DNA of 64,000 bases from Lachnospiraceae bacterium (GCA_029225065.1 JAQXVT010000031.1:1-64000), one strand, 5' to 3'; counted from the first letter of the stretch, positions 1 to 9,203 are shown. Notes: generated by a model from the letters alone, not told the origin. A program made the numbers and translations.

Positions 1-29
1 AATATAAATTTGTAAGTTGAAAATATCAT
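1..29 (-). CDS. 5' end of an unidentified gene (cut by window edge)
   Basis: An ATG at 29 reading leftwards is preceded by an AGGAGAG Shine-Dalgarno sequence at about 34-40. Only nine codons (M-I-F-S-T-Y-K-F-I) lie inside the window, so no function can be assigned. It is on the same strand as the carboxyltransferase and 118 bases downstream of it, so the two could share a transcript. The start call rests on the ribosome binding site alone. Confidence 0.45.
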
Positions 30-44
30 TTTTCTCTCCTGTTT

Positions 45-167
45 CTATATCAGATCCAAAATGAAAGCAGCTGTCCTGCCTGCTTCAGTAAAAGTCACAG
101 GCAAGCTTGCCCACTGTTTGAAATTCTCATATATTTTCCATTCTTTCTCACAGCGGCATGTTTCCAT
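45..167 (-). CDS. Possible 40-residue protein overlapping the carboxyltransferase end
   Basis: A short reading frame starts with ATG at 167, inside the last codons of the carboxyltransferase, and ends with TAG at 45-47. The peptide begins METCRCEKEWKIYENFKQWA and has an ordinary amino-acid mix with no membrane segment. No Shine-Dalgarno sequence is obvious, so translation would depend on coupling to the upstream stop. I do not recognise it. It could equally be a chance frame in a short intergenic stretch. Confidence 0.25.
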   Translation of the reverse strand: METCRCEKEWKIYENFKQWASLPVTFTEAGRTAAFILDLI

Positions 168-1734
168 GTCTGCGCATGGTCACTTTGTCGATCTGTTTTG
201 TCCGCAGCATGCGAAATGTCTCGCACAGCCGCGGCACGGTCTCCTCCGGCAGAATGATTTCATCCACATATCCTTTTTCTGCCGCCAGAAACGGATTGGA
301 AAACTGCTCCTCGTACGCTTTTTTGCAGGCTTCATATTCTGCCTGCGGATCTTCCGCCTGTTCGATGCGGTGCCGGTTAATAATCCGCACTGCACCTTCG
401 GCTCCCATGACTGCGATCTCCGCAATCGGCCACGCATAGACCACGTCGGCGCTCATCATTTTGCAGTTCATCGCGATAAATGCACCGCCGTACGCCTTTC
501 GCATGATCAGCGTCACCTTGGGCACCACTGCCTCGGAGTACGCATACAGTATCTTCGCGCCGTGGCGGATGATTCCGCTTTGCTCCTGCTGCGGCCCCGG
601 GAAAAACGCCGGCACGTCGACCAGTGTCAGAAGCGGGATTCCGAAGCAGTCACAGAACCGGATAAAGCGCGCCATCTTGTCTGCCGCGTTGCAGTCGATC
701 GCACCGCCGAGGCTGATCGGATTGTTCGCCACGATACCGATTACGTTTCCGTCAAAAACGCCAAAACCGACAACTGCATTTTGTGCGAAATCACGGTGGA
801 TCTCATAGAAGCTGTCGTTCAGCAGAATATTCTGAATCACACCGTGTACATCGTACGCATGCCTGGAATTGTCCGGCACGAGATCTTCGAACCTTTTCGG
901 CGCGTGAGGTTTTTGTTTTATCAGATGAGCCAGTCCCGATGACGGGCTGTGCGATCCCTGCAGCTCCTGAACCGCTTCTTTGCTGCAGTTATCCGGCAGA
1001 TAGGTAAGCAGCTTTTTGATGCTGTCCAGACAGCTTTTTTCATCGTCGCACACGACATGTGCCACGCCGCTCTTCTCTCCATGCACCTTCGTGCCGCCGA
1101 GCTCGTCGAGCGTTGCCTTGATGCCAATCACGGATTCGACCACAGCCGGTCCGGTCAGGCACATCTTGCTCAACTCTTTTACCATAAAGACGAAATCGCA
1201 CAACGCCGGAGAATAACTTGCGCCGCCCGAGCACGGGCCGAGGATCGCCGCGATCTGCGGAATTACACCGGAGGCGCGCACGTGACGCTGAAACATACCG
1301 CCATAGCCGCTTAAGGAGAGGATTCCTTCCTCGATTCTGGCTCCGCCGCTGTCTCCGAGCAGGATGATCGGAACGCGCATCTCGTACGCCAGATCCTGAA
1401 TCTCACAGATTTTTTTTGCGTGAACCTCACCTAAGGTGCCGCCGATGACAGTGAAATCTTCTGAGGCTACGCATACGCGTCTGCCGTGGATGGTGCCCCA
1501 CCCGCAGATGACGCCGTCGCCTAAAAATGTTTCTTTCATCAAAGATGCGCTGTCCTCACTCGTCCGGAAAAAGCTGTTCATCTCATGAAAGGAATCCGGA
1601 TCCAGCAGATAGTGGATCCGCTCCAGCGCTGTCATTTTGCCTTTTGCGTGTTGTTTGTCGATTCTCGCCTGGCCGCCGCCGAGGTGGTGGCGTTTACGCA
1701 GGGAGAGGGTTTTGGGGATTTGGGTGTTCCACAT
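148..1734 (-). CDS. Acyl-CoA carboxylase/decarboxylase carboxyltransferase subunit (PccB/MmdA family)
   Basis: The 528-residue protein is a biotin-dependent carboxyltransferase, close to the usual length of about 510-520. Such enzymes move a carboxyl group between biotin and an acyl-CoA (acetyl-, propionyl- or methylmalonyl-CoA) in the cytoplasm. The N-terminus has the family's GGG-x(2)-RI-x-KQHAKGKMTALERI stretch. Two crotonase-like halves follow, with the glycine-rich oxyanion motifs GDSGGARIEEGI, GPCSGGASYSPA and RKAYGGAFIAMNC. The start is fixed by AAGGAG nine bases upstream of ATG 1734. No biotin carrier or biotin carboxylase gene is visible, so the partner subunits lie outside the window. 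The substrate cannot be told from sequence alone: propionyl-CoA carboxylase beta chain and methylmalonyl-CoA decarboxylase alpha chain are the main options. Confidence 0.88.
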   Translation of the reverse strand: MWNTQIPKTLSLRKRHHLGGGQARIDKQHAKGKMTALERIHYLLDPDSFHEMNSFFRTSEDSASLMKETFLGDGVICGWGTIHGRRVCVASEDFTVIGGTLGEVHAKKICEIQDLAYEMRVPIILLGDSGGARIEEGILSLSGYGGMFQRHVRASGVIPQIAAILGPCSGGASYSPALCDFVFMVKELSKMCLTGPAVVESVIGIKATLDELGGTKVHGEKSGVAHVVCDDEKSCLDSIKKLLTYLPDNCSKEAVQELQGSHSPSSGLAHLIKQKPHAPKRFEDLVPDNSRHAYDVHGVIQNILLNDSFYEIHRDFAQNAVVGFGVFDGNVIGIVANNPISLGGAIDCNAADKMARFIRFCDCFGIPLLTLVDVPAFFPGPQQEQSGIIRHGAKILYAYSEAVVPKVTLIMRKAYGGAFIAMNCKMMSADVVYAWPIAEIAVMGAEGAVRIINRHRIEQAEDPQAEYEACKKAYEEQFSNPFLAAEKGYVDEIILPEETVPRLCETFRMLRTKQIDKVTMRRHGNMPL

Positions 1735-1792
1735 AAAATGCTCCTTATTGAAAAATCAAAGGATGAGTTTGCTGCTGTTCTGAACTGGTTTG

Positions 1793-3457
1793 TCACATCA
1801 ATGGCGCTACCAGCCGCATAAACTGACCCGCGATTTTCCGGGTGATCTTGTCGTGGCGGACGTCGAAGTCGGTGATCAGCTGGCACTTTGGAAGTGTCGC
1901 GTGGAAGTCATCCTCGATCGCATTGATCTCGGCCACTCCGTGCAGGTACAGCGCACACTCGAAATGCAGGTACAGACTGCGGAAGTCCAGGTTGATCGCA
2001 CCGACTACCGCGCGCACGTCGTCGCTGACAAATACTTTGGAATGGACGAAGCCCGGTGTGTATTCGTAAATTTTCACGCCGTCCTTCATCAGCCGTTTAT
2101 AATAGGAATGCGCCAGTGCAAACGCATACTTTTTGTCCGGGATGTGCGGCAGGACGAGTTTAACGTCCACGCCGCGCTTCGCCGCATATTTCAGCGCCTG
2201 AATCAGTTCCTGATCCGGCACAAGATACGGTGTCATGATGTGCACGTAGTGTGTCGCACTGTTGATGATTTCCAGATAGACGCGCTGTGCTGTCCGGTCT
2301 GCCGCAAACGGGGATTCCGCATACGGAAGCACGTAACCGCGGGAACAGTCAAATCCGGCAGTTCGGTACGCCAATGCATTTTCTTTTCCCGTCGCCAGAG
2401 CGTCCGGTGCTTCTGCGGCTTTCGGCCCTGCTGCCGGTACCGGCCTTAAGTAAACGGCCATATTTTCCGTCTTTTCCGACACCGCCCACATTTTCAGGAA
2501 CATCACGGTAAAGCTCTTTACCGCCTCGCCCTGTACCATGATTGCAGCGTCCTTCCAGTGTCCAAACCGTTCCCTGCGGTTGATGTATTCGTCCGCAAGA
2601 TTCACGCCGCCTGTAAATGCGACGCGTCCGTCGATCACCACGATCTTGCGGTGGTCACGGTTATTGTAATGAGTGGAAAAAATCGGATAGACCGGGGAAA
2701 ATACCTTGCAGCGGATTCCCATTCCTTTCAGTTCATCGGGATATTCGTGCGGCAGATTGAACATTTCATCGGTGCCGTCGTACATCACGCGCACCTCGAC
2801 ACCCTCCTGCACCTTCTGCTTTAGGATGTCCAGCACACTGTCCCACATGTAACCTTCTGATATGATAAAGTATTCCAGGAAAATGAATTTTCTCGCCTGT
2901 TTCAGCTGGTAGATCAACTCGTCAAATTTCGTCTCGCCGCTCGGGAAATAGCGGACACCCTCATTGCGATAGATCGGAAATCCGTTTTTCCGCATATAGT
3001 TTGCCAGCTGCGCAGCTCTCGGATCAATCTCGCTGATCTCCCGCAGCATTCCGGGATCCGACTTTAAGACGCCCTCGCATTCCCGCTCGATCTCATCGAT
3101 CCTGCCGCTTAGAAGCTTTGTTCCCGGCTGCAGCTCTATATACAGGTACAAAAGCCCGCCAAATGCGGGGAACAAGAGAACCAGCGATGCCCAGGCCAGC
3201 TGAAAGGAGGGATTTTCCGTCCGGTTCAGGATAATCAGAAGAATGATCAGTCCGAAGACCATATATCCGCCGACAAACACATAAATGTATTCGGAAAGTG
3301 CGCGCAGTCCAAGAATCAGAACGAGAAGCTGTAGCAGAAAGCAGACCAGCATGATACTGGTCCGACCGAAGATCACCTGCTTGACTCCCCGTTTTCCTTT
3401 GTTGATCGACGCGTCTTTGATTTCTTTGATATCTACATCCTGGAAATGTTTTTTCAT
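1793..3457 (-). CDS. cls: Cardiolipin synthase (phospholipase D family), copy 1
   Basis: The 554-residue membrane enzyme condenses phosphatidylglycerol molecules into cardiolipin. Hydrophobic segments at roughly residues 34-55, 58-78 and 88-108 anchor it. Two phospholipase D HxKxxxxD motifs follow: HRKIVVID (about residues 269-276) and HSKVFVSD (about 472-479). An Ala/Pro-rich stretch near residues 340-360 between the two halves is probably a species-specific linker. GGAGG just upstream of ATG 3457 supports the start. It lies 58 bases upstream of the carboxyltransferase start and may be co-transcribed with it. A second, diverged copy is at 27700-29259. Confidence 0.93.
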   Translation of the reverse strand: MKKHFQDVDIKEIKDASINKGKRGVKQVIFGRTSIMLVCFLLQLLVLILGLRALSEYIYVFVGGYMVFGLIILLIILNRTENPSFQLAWASLVLLFPAFGGLLYLYIELQPGTKLLSGRIDEIERECEGVLKSDPGMLREISEIDPRAAQLANYMRKNGFPIYRNEGVRYFPSGETKFDELIYQLKQARKFIFLEYFIISEGYMWDSVLDILKQKVQEGVEVRVMYDGTDEMFNLPHEYPDELKGMGIRCKVFSPVYPIFSTHYNNRDHRKIVVIDGRVAFTGGVNLADEYINRRERFGHWKDAAIMVQGEAVKSFTVMFLKMWAVSEKTENMAVYLRPVPAAGPKAAEAPDALATGKENALAYRTAGFDCSRGYVLPYAESPFAADRTAQRVYLEIINSATHYVHIMTPYLVPDQELIQALKYAAKRGVDVKLVLPHIPDKKYAFALAHSYYKRLMKDGVKIYEYTPGFVHSKVFVSDDVRAVVGAINLDFRSLYLHFECALYLHGVAEINAIEDDFHATLPKCQLITDFDVRHDKITRKIAGQFMRLVAPLM

Positions 3458-3521
3458 AATAGCCTCCTGACTTTGCTATTATAGCAGAAGCATTTCCGGC
3501 AAACAAGGGCGGAAATGGGAT

Positions 3522-4757
3522 TCATACTTTCATATAAATATCTTTTGTCACATATGCTTTCACGAATATTCCTTCTGCCTGATACTCCTCCGACAGCAGT
3601 TCCCCCTTCCGGCGGATGATCTGGATCAGACCGGCCTGGTCGTACGGGTAAAGGCGTTCGATGTAGATTTTCTGGTCGCGAAGGATCTGCTCGATGCCTG
3701 CCTTGATCTCTTCCATGCCCTGCCCTGTGCGCGCAGATGCAGATACGCACAGCTCTGCGTGGTGATCGCGAAATGCTTTTGGCTCCGGCAGAAGATCCTG
3801 CTTATTGAAAACGGTAATCACCGGGCGGTCGTCTGCCCCCAGCTGGTGCAGCGTCTCGTAAACCACACCCATCTGAACCTCCATCTGCGGACTTGACGCA
3901 TCGACCACATGAATCAGGATGTCTGCACAGCACACTTCTTCCAGCGTGCTCTTGAATGCCTCGACCAGATGATGCGGCAGCTTGCGGATAAATCCAACCG
4001 TGTCGGTCAGCAGCACCTCCTGCTTTCCGGAAAGACGGATGCCGCGCGTCGTCGTGTCCAGCGTTGCAAACAGCTTTGCGTCCTCCAGGACATCCGCACC
4101 GGTCATTCGCTTAAAAATCGCCGATTTTCCAACTGAGGTATAGCCGACGAGCGCCGCAATCTTCTGCTCCGATTTTTTCCGTCCTGCTCGGATCAGCTCT
4201 CTGTGGCGGATCACCTCCTCCAGCTCCTGTTTCAGATGGCTGATGCGGGTCCGAATCAGTCGGCGGTCCATCTCCAGCTTTTTCTCTCCCGGTCCTCTCG
4301 TTCCGATTCCGCCGCCAAGACGGGACAGGGAATTGCCAAGGCCCGTCAGACGCGCCGCCCGGTACCGCAGCTGTGCCAGCTCGACCTGAAGCTTTCCTTC
4401 GCTCGTCACCGCATGACGCGCAAAAATATCAAGAATCAGAAGTGTCCGGTCCATGACCTTGCAGTCCAGCTCGCTCTGCAGGTTGTTCAGCTGCGCCGGA
4501 CTTAATTCGTCGTCACAGATAATGCCTGTCGCATCGGTCTCCCACAGGAGCATGCGCACCTCGTCCAGCTTTCCCTTTCCGATGTATGTCCCCGGATGAA
4601 TTTTTTCGCGGTTCTGGATCACGGAACCGACTACCTGCGCCCCGGCCGTCTTCGCCAGCTCTCCCAGTTCCTTTACGGATTCCTCCGTGTCATCGCCGTC
4701 CGCCTGCTGGACGCCAACGAGAATGACACGCTCCTCGATTTCATTTAATTCAATCAA
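3522..4757 (-). CDS. hflX: GTPase HflX (ribosome-associated)
   Basis: The 411-residue protein is an HflX-type GTPase, which binds the large ribosomal subunit and helps rescue or split stalled ribosomes. The N-terminal HflX domain carries the family's GGGIGTRGPGE loop near residue 150 and a long helical segment after it. The G domain follows with P-loop GYTSVGKS (205-212), DTVG (252-255) and NKQD (318-321). The P-loop reads SV where many HflX proteins read NA; the lysine and serine are kept. The start codon is TTG at 4757, chosen because AAGGAG sits seven bases upstream and no in-frame ATG is closer. The next gene on the strand is cls, 64 bases away. Confidence 0.92.
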   Translation of the reverse strand: MIELNEIEERVILVGVQQADGDDTEESVKELGELAKTAGAQVVGSVIQNREKIHPGTYIGKGKLDEVRMLLWETDATGIICDDELSPAQLNNLQSELDCKVMDRTLLILDIFARHAVTSEGKLQVELAQLRYRAARLTGLGNSLSRLGGGIGTRGPGEKKLEMDRRLIRTRISHLKQELEEVIRHRELIRAGRKKSEQKIAALVGYTSVGKSAIFKRMTGADVLEDAKLFATLDTTTRGIRLSGKQEVLLTDTVGFIRKLPHHLVEAFKSTLEEVCCADILIHVVDASSPQMEVQMGVVYETLHQLGADDRPVITVFNKQDLLPEPKAFRDHHAELCVSASARTGQGMEEIKAGIEQILRDQKIYIERLYPYDQAGLIQIIRRKGELLSEEYQAEGIFVKAYVTKDIYMKV

Positions 4758-4804
4758 ACCTGTTCTCCTTTTCCTGCACTTGATTCTCCATAACTTTTAG
4801 GAAC

Positions 4805-4838
4805 AAAGCAGCTATGCGCAATCCTTTTGCTGCTTGCC
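4805..4838. repeat. Degenerate copy of the CGCAATCC...GCTTGC repeat module
   Basis: This stretch (AAAGCAGCTATGCGCAATCC then TTTTGCTGCTTGCC) resembles the module seen at 6028, 22824 and 29938. It can fold because AGCTATG pairs with a nearby CATAGCT. It lies in the 191-base space upstream of hflX. It is the most diverged of the four copies, so membership is tentative. Confidence 0.35.
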
Positions 4839-4948
4839 CATAGCTGATCATCTGCTTTTATTTTACTCTTATAATCATAGCTGTCTTTCCTTCCATTTTA
4901 TCCACACAATTTTACTATAATCCGAAAAATATCCACACTTTCCGCATC

Positions 4949-6001
4949 TCACCGCGTCTTCAGGAACGTCCACTCCTTCTGCCCAGCCTCATCCGACGGA
5001 TACTTTTCCACATACACCTCCGCCTTCGCCTTCGCAGTCTCAAAATCCAGCTTCCGCTCATACGCCACAATCTCATTGAAATAAAGCTCCTGGCGGTCAT
5101 CCGTGCCGTCCAGCGCCAGCCCTTTTCCGATCTCGTCCAGCGCTGTGTCATACTCACCGCGCGCCAGTGCGCACAGTGCCAGCCCGTTGTAGCCCGCTGC
5201 GCTCTCGCCGAACTCAGACTGCATTGTCTCGTAGACTGCCTCCGCGTGGTCATAATCCTCCTGCGCCAGATAAACGCGGCCCATTAAGGTCATCGCAGGC
5301 TCGTACTTCTGCTCCACCACCTTGATCAGCTCACTCTGCGCCTTGTCGTAATCGCCGAGATAATAGTAAATGCGGCCCCGGTTGTAGTAGTCCTTCTGCT
5401 CCGTCCCCTCGATTGCAAGCGCACTTTGCAGGTACTCTCCGCCAACCGCCGACAGGTTCATCTCCCGGTATGTCTCATAAATATTCAGATAAAGGTCGTA
5501 ATCATCCGGCGTCAGATTCACCGCACTGTCAAAGTCCGCTTTGGCATCCTCCTGATTTCCCTCGTGCAGCTGCGAGGCCCCACGCAGATAACAGGCATCC
5601 GCCACGCCTTTTTCCTGCGCATCCAGAATCTCTGTGCAGGTATCAATCGTCTTCTCATATTCTGCAAGACGATACTCCACGGCCGCCAGATACAGCTTTA
5701 AATCCTGCGTGTTTTCCGGCATTTTTTCATCTGCCGCATCCAGCGCGTTCTGAAAGGCTGTCTCAGCCTCCTCATACTGTGCCAGTCCCATATCGGCAAG
5801 CCCGAGTCCGCGCCACGCCAGCATCTGCTCCTCATTTTCCTGCACTGCTTCCTCAAAAAGCTGCTGTGCCTGTGAATAATTACCGTCATCCAGCGCCGCA
5901 ATGCCCTGTGTTGTCTTCGTACCGCTTGCGCCGCCCATCGCACACCCGCCAAGCAGCAGGGAGGCCGCGGCAAGCAAAGTGAGCCATTTCCATTTTCTCA
6001 T
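4949..6001 (-). CDS. Tetratricopeptide-repeat lipoprotein
   Basis: The 350-residue protein begins with a lipoprotein signal peptide ending LLLGGC, so it should be processed at Cys20 and anchored outside the membrane. The rest is a run of about eight TPR-like helix pairs with patterns such as A-x(2)-LF-x-EA-x(3)-N and AWRGLGLADMGLAQYEEAE. TPR domains usually act as protein-protein scaffolds, and no enzymatic motif is visible. AAAGGAAC upstream of ATG 6001 supports the start. It is the only clear lipobox protein among the exported proteins of this window. It has no close operon partner. Confidence 0.8.
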   Translation of the reverse strand: MRKWKWLTLLAAASLLLGGCAMGGASGTKTTQGIAALDDGNYSQAQQLFEEAVQENEEQMLAWRGLGLADMGLAQYEEAETAFQNALDAADEKMPENTQDLKLYLAAVEYRLAEYEKTIDTCTEILDAQEKGVADACYLRGASQLHEGNQEDAKADFDSAVNLTPDDYDLYLNIYETYREMNLSAVGGEYLQSALAIEGTEQKDYYNRGRIYYYLGDYDKAQSELIKVVEQKYEPAMTLMGRVYLAQEDYDHAEAVYETMQSEFGESAAGYNGLALCALARGEYDTALDEIGKGLALDGTDDRQELYFNEIVAYERKLDFETAKAKAEVYVEKYPSDEAGQKEWTFLKTR

Positions 6002-6270
6002 GTTCTGTTCCTTTCTGTATTCCTGTCAAAGCGGATATTCACAATCTGCTTCGCTACTTGCTGAATCTACACATTATATCTCATAATCTTTTCATTTCTT
6101 ACTTATTCTCAGAACTTCTTGTTCTTTGTTTCCTATCATTCAAAATCTTCTTGTTTCAATTTTTCTATTCCAAATTTTCTCCCGTCTTCTCAAAATCATT
6201 TATCTTTGCACTTCGATTAAATCTTACTCTTCTTTCTCAAAAACTTCACCATCTTCGCAGAAAGCGCCGA
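6002..6270. other. Intergenic stretch with a repeat module and a polypyrimidine tract
   Basis: Between the TPR gene and the mscS-like gene, positions 6028-6060 carry a repeat module and 6063-6250 is strongly pyrimidine-rich on the plus strand. That makes it purine-rich in the minus-strand transcript. I see no convincing gene or terminator here. Confidence 0.5.
6028..6060 (+). repeat. Interspersed palindromic repeat module A
   Basis: The sequence begins AAAGCGGATATTCACAATCT and ends GCTTCGCTACTTG. The same module recurs at 22824-22860 and 29938-29970, and in degenerate form at 4805. The GCGGAT/ATCCGC arms make it self-complementary. It lies in the leader of the TPR lipoprotein gene. Confidence 0.65.
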
Positions 6271-7110
6271 TTACTTCTCCGTGCGCACATGCACATCCAT
6301 CTGTGGAAACGGAATATGAAGCCCGGCCCGGTCAAACTCATTTTTAATCTGTTCATTCATCTGCCACAGCGCCGGAAAATACTGCTCTGTCTTCACCCAG
6401 CACCGAAGCCCCATCACAACGCTGCTCTCCCCGAGCTCTGAGACGAATACCTGCGCCTCCTGCTCGCGGATGACATATTCGCTGCGCTCGATGATCTGCA
6501 AAAGCACCTGCTTCGCCTTGCTGATATCATCCTCATACGAAATTCCAACCGTGATATCCAGCTTTCTGCGGTCCGCGCCGGTCGCATTGACGATCACGTT
6601 GTTGGCGAGGTTTCCGTTTGGGATGATGACCTTGCGGTTGTCGATCGTGTGAAGCGTCGTGTAAAGGATCTCGATCTTCTGCACTGTGCCCTCCTCACCC
6701 TGCGCAAGGATGTAATCTCCAACCTCAAACGGCTGAAACAGCAGGATCAGAAAACCGCCCGCCAGATTCGAAAGTCCGCCCTGAAGAGCCAGACCGATCG
6801 CCACACCGCCAGAAGCGACGAGCGCCGCCACCGACGATTCCTTCACACCAAACTGCATCGCAATCCCGAAAATCAGGATCAGATACAGAAAAATCTTGAG
6901 CATCGAGACGATAAACGTCGCCGCACCTGTCTGCATCTTCGTGCGAAGCAGCATCGAGCGCACCGTCTTCACGACCCATCCGATCACATTCTTTCCTATT
7001 ATATAGATAATGATACAGACAATAATTTTCAATAAAAAAGCGGCCACACCTGGAATGTGACCGCCAAAATAATCCACTGCTTTCTGTAACACAGCTTCCA
7101 TATCTGTCAT
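6271..7110 (-). CDS. Small-conductance mechanosensitive channel (MscS family)
   Basis: The 279-residue protein is an MscS-type channel that opens under membrane tension to release solutes during osmotic downshock. The N-terminal half has three membrane segments. The pore-lining TM3 has the Gly/Ala-rich pattern (ASGGVAIGLALQGGLSNLAG) followed by the beta domain typical of MscS (PFEVGDYI, VIIPNGNLANNVIVN). The start is ATG 7110, because AGGAGG lies nine bases upstream. The frame is open to 7131 but lacks such a site there. A strong promoter at 7143-7171 drives it, probably as a single gene. Confidence 0.9.
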   Translation of the reverse strand: MTDMEAVLQKAVDYFGGHIPGVAAFLLKIIVCIIIYIIGKNVIGWVVKTVRSMLLRTKMQTGAATFIVSMLKIFLYLILIFGIAMQFGVKESSVAALVASGGVAIGLALQGGLSNLAGGFLILLFQPFEVGDYILAQGEEGTVQKIEILYTTLHTIDNRKVIIPNGNLANNVIVNATGADRRKLDITVGISYEDDISKAKQVLLQIIERSEYVIREQEAQVFVSELGESSVVMGLRCWVKTEQYFPALWQMNEQIKNEFDRAGLHIPFPQMDVHVRTEK

Positions 7111-7142
7111 AAGCCGCAGCCTCCTGCACATTCAATGCAGTT

Positions 7143-7171
7143 ATTATAAAAGCTTTGGCGGACTGCGTCAA
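7143..7171 (-). promoter_or_regulatory. Promoter of the mscS-like gene
   Basis: Minus-strand TTGACG (7166-7171) and TATAAT (7143-7148) are separated by exactly 17 bases, about 33 bases upstream of the chosen ATG. The -35 box lies just beyond the terminator of the sugar permease gene. Confidence 0.8.
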
Positions 7172-7192
7172 CGTCTTTCCCCTCCCGCAACA

Positions 7193-7224
7193 GAAAAAGT
7201 CCTCCGCCCTAAGGCGAAGGACTC
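7193..7224 (-). terminator. Terminator of the first sugar ABC operon
   Basis: After the permease stop, AGTCCTTCGCC and GGCGGAGGACT form an 11-base stem with a TTAG loop followed by TTTTTC. This is a standard intrinsic terminator. Confidence 0.85.
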
Positions 7225-7228
7225 TCAA

Positions 7229-8053
7229 TCACGCTTTCGTTCCCGTAAACGCAATACCCTCAATAAACTGCTTCTGGAATACCGCGAACATGATAACCAG
7301 CGGCAGAATTGCCATAACGGAACCGGCCATCATTGTCGGATAATCCGTTGAATACTGTCCCTGCAGGTTTGCAAGTGCTGCAGCCAGCGTCGTCTTTGAG
7401 GTAGACGGATTGACTACGAGCGGCCACATCAGGTCGTTCCATGCCAGACGCACGGTAATGATTGCCAGTGTAATCAGACCAGGCTTTACCAGCGGAAGCA
7501 TAATTTTATAGAAAATCTGGAAATAATTACAGCCGTCAAGCTTTGCCGCATCTTCCAGCTCCTTTGGCAGCGACATAAAGAACTGCCGCATCAGGAATGT
7601 GCCGTATGCCGAAAACAGGTTCGGAAGAAACAGTGCCGGGATCGTATTTAAAAGACCCATCTTCTGAATCATCAGGTACTGCGGAAGAATAAACAATGTG
7701 GACGGAATCATCAGGACGGAAAGGCAGATCACGAAGATCACATTTCTTCCCGGGAATTTGATACATCCAAATGCATAGCCTGCCATGGAACACATGAACA
7801 GCTGTGCAACTACCGTTACGACTGCCGAAATAATCGTATTTTTATAGGCAGATAAAAATGGCAGCTTATCAAATACATTTTTGAAGGTTTCCAGATCCCA
7901 GTGACTTGGGAAAATGATCGGCGGTACGTGAATCGCCTCGTTCTGTGTCTTAAATGCCGTCAGTACCATCCACGCAAACGGCAGTATCATGATAAGGGAC
8001 CCTGCAAGCAAAATAATGTGCACCAGCAGATGTCTTGAATTTTTTTCTTTCAT
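7229..8053 (-). CDS. Carbohydrate ABC transporter permease, MalG type
   Basis: The 274-residue inner-membrane protein is a CUT1-family sugar permease. It has six predicted membrane segments and the ATPase-contacting EAA loop (ELEDAAKLDGCNYFQIFYKI) about 80 residues from the end. It should pair with the permease encoded just upstream (8104-9009) and the binding protein at 9246. The frame is open to 8089, but ATG 8053 has AAGGAG six bases upstream and gives the usual N-terminus, so it is preferred. No ATPase gene lies in the operon, so a shared MsmK/UgpC-type ATPase is expected from elsewhere. Confidence 0.9.
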   Translation of the reverse strand: MKEKNSRHLLVHIILLAGSLIMILPFAWMVLTAFKTQNEAIHVPPIIFPSHWDLETFKNVFDKLPFLSAYKNTIISAVVTVVAQLFMCSMAGYAFGCIKFPGRNVIFVICLSVLMIPSTLFILPQYLMIQKMGLLNTIPALFLPNLFSAYGTFLMRQFFMSLPKELEDAAKLDGCNYFQIFYKIMLPLVKPGLITLAIITVRLAWNDLMWPLVVNPSTSKTTLAAALANLQGQYSTDYPTMMAGSVMAILPLVIMFAVFQKQFIEGIAFTGTKA

Positions 8054-8103
8054 TTCCTTCTCCTTCCAGTATAAGGATGACATACTCATTTCGGATCAGA
8101 GCA

Positions 8104-9009
8104 TCAGTCGTAATTTACCCACTTTTTCTGTCCCATCATCTGCAGCAGTGTGATAATCATGATAATGACAAACAGCAGCATTGCGATTGCACATGCATAG
8201 CCCTTGTTGCCCAGCTCAAATGCATTTCGATAGAAATACATAACAACACTCTGCGTATTTTCCAGAACGACGGTATTCTTACCGATCATCATGAAGATGG
8301 TATCGAAAATCTGGAATGCACCGATCAGACCTGTGATCAGAATGAAAAACAAAGAAGGAGTGACAAGCGGCAGTGTAATGTTGAAAAATTTTGCAACGGT
8401 ACCCGCGCCATCGATTTCTGCCGCCTCATAATACGTTGGAGAAATTCCCTGAATACCTGCCAGAAGAATGATCATGTTGTATCCAAGGCTGCCCCAGATC
8501 GAAACAACGATGATCGAATACGGTGCAATCGCAGGATTGGTCACCCACTGCTGTCCCTTGATTCCAAACAGGCCCAGGATGTAGTTGATCAGGCCGAAAT
8601 CTCCATTGAACATCCATTTCCATACTGCGGCGATTGCTGCTGCCATCGTAACGTACGGAAGGAAATAGATGACACGGTAAATACCGCGGCCCTTTAAATT
8701 TTTCGTATTCAAAAGTACTGCAAGCAGGAGTGAAAGAATGATCGTCAGCGGCACCGTAAAAATTACGTAGCGGAACGTATTAAAAAGTGTGTGCCACAGG
8801 GAATCATCTGTCGTCAGCTTCTTGTAGTTTGCCAGTCCGCACCATTTTGATACGTTGAACGCGCCGATCGTCTTGAAGCTGTTTATCAGCGTATCAAAGA
8901 ACGGATAGATGTAAAAAATGGCAAGTCCGATAACCACCGGAGCAATCATCAGATAACCCCACATCCACTGTCTTCTCTTCATGCTGGAAACTTTCTTTTT
9001 CTTTGTCAT
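8104..9009 (-). CDS. Carbohydrate ABC transporter permease, MalF/UgpA type
   Basis: The 301-residue protein has six predicted membrane segments and a conserved EAA loop (YEAAEIDGAGTVAKFFNITL) towards the C-terminus. It belongs to the first-position permeases of CUT1 sugar importers. TGGAGG upstream of ATG 9009 supports the start. It is followed by the MalG-type gene 50 bases on. It is separated from the binding-protein gene by a 236-base spacer with two large hairpins that probably set the binding protein to permease ratio. Confidence 0.9.
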   Translation of the reverse strand: MTKKKKVSSMKRRQWMWGYLMIAPVVIGLAIFYIYPFFDTLINSFKTIGAFNVSKWCGLANYKKLTTDDSLWHTLFNTFRYVIFTVPLTIILSLLLAVLLNTKNLKGRGIYRVIYFLPYVTMAAAIAAVWKWMFNGDFGLINYILGLFGIKGQQWVTNPAIAPYSIIVVSIWGSLGYNMIILLAGIQGISPTYYEAAEIDGAGTVAKFFNITLPLVTPSLFFILITGLIGAFQIFDTIFMMIGKNTVVLENTQSVVMYFYRNAFELGNKGYACAIAMLLFVIIMIITLLQMMGQKKWVNYD

Positions 9010-9079
9010 ATGCTACCTCCAGACATTTTCCAACTATAGAGCAATCCGGAAGCCCGTTCCGAACTGCTGAAAAATAAAT

Positions 9080-9187
9080 ACAAAAATGCGTCATTCCGAA
9101 ACATCCTTGTTTCACACTCTCCCAGGTATTTTCCAATACGCCCCTGAGCGAAGTATTCAGAGATACCTTCGGAATAACGCATTTTGT
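9080..9187 (-). promoter_or_regulatory. 108-base imperfect inverted repeat between binding protein and permease
   Basis: The arms at 9080-9100 and 9168-9187 (ACAAAATGCGTTATTCCGAA against its near-exact complement) would fold the transcript into one long hairpin. The inner part can pair further (GGTAT...ATACC). There is no T-run, so it is more likely an mRNA processing or stability element than a terminator. A mobile-repeat origin is also possible. Confidence 0.6.
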
Positions 9188-9203
9188 AACCGTACTTTAT
9201 AAG

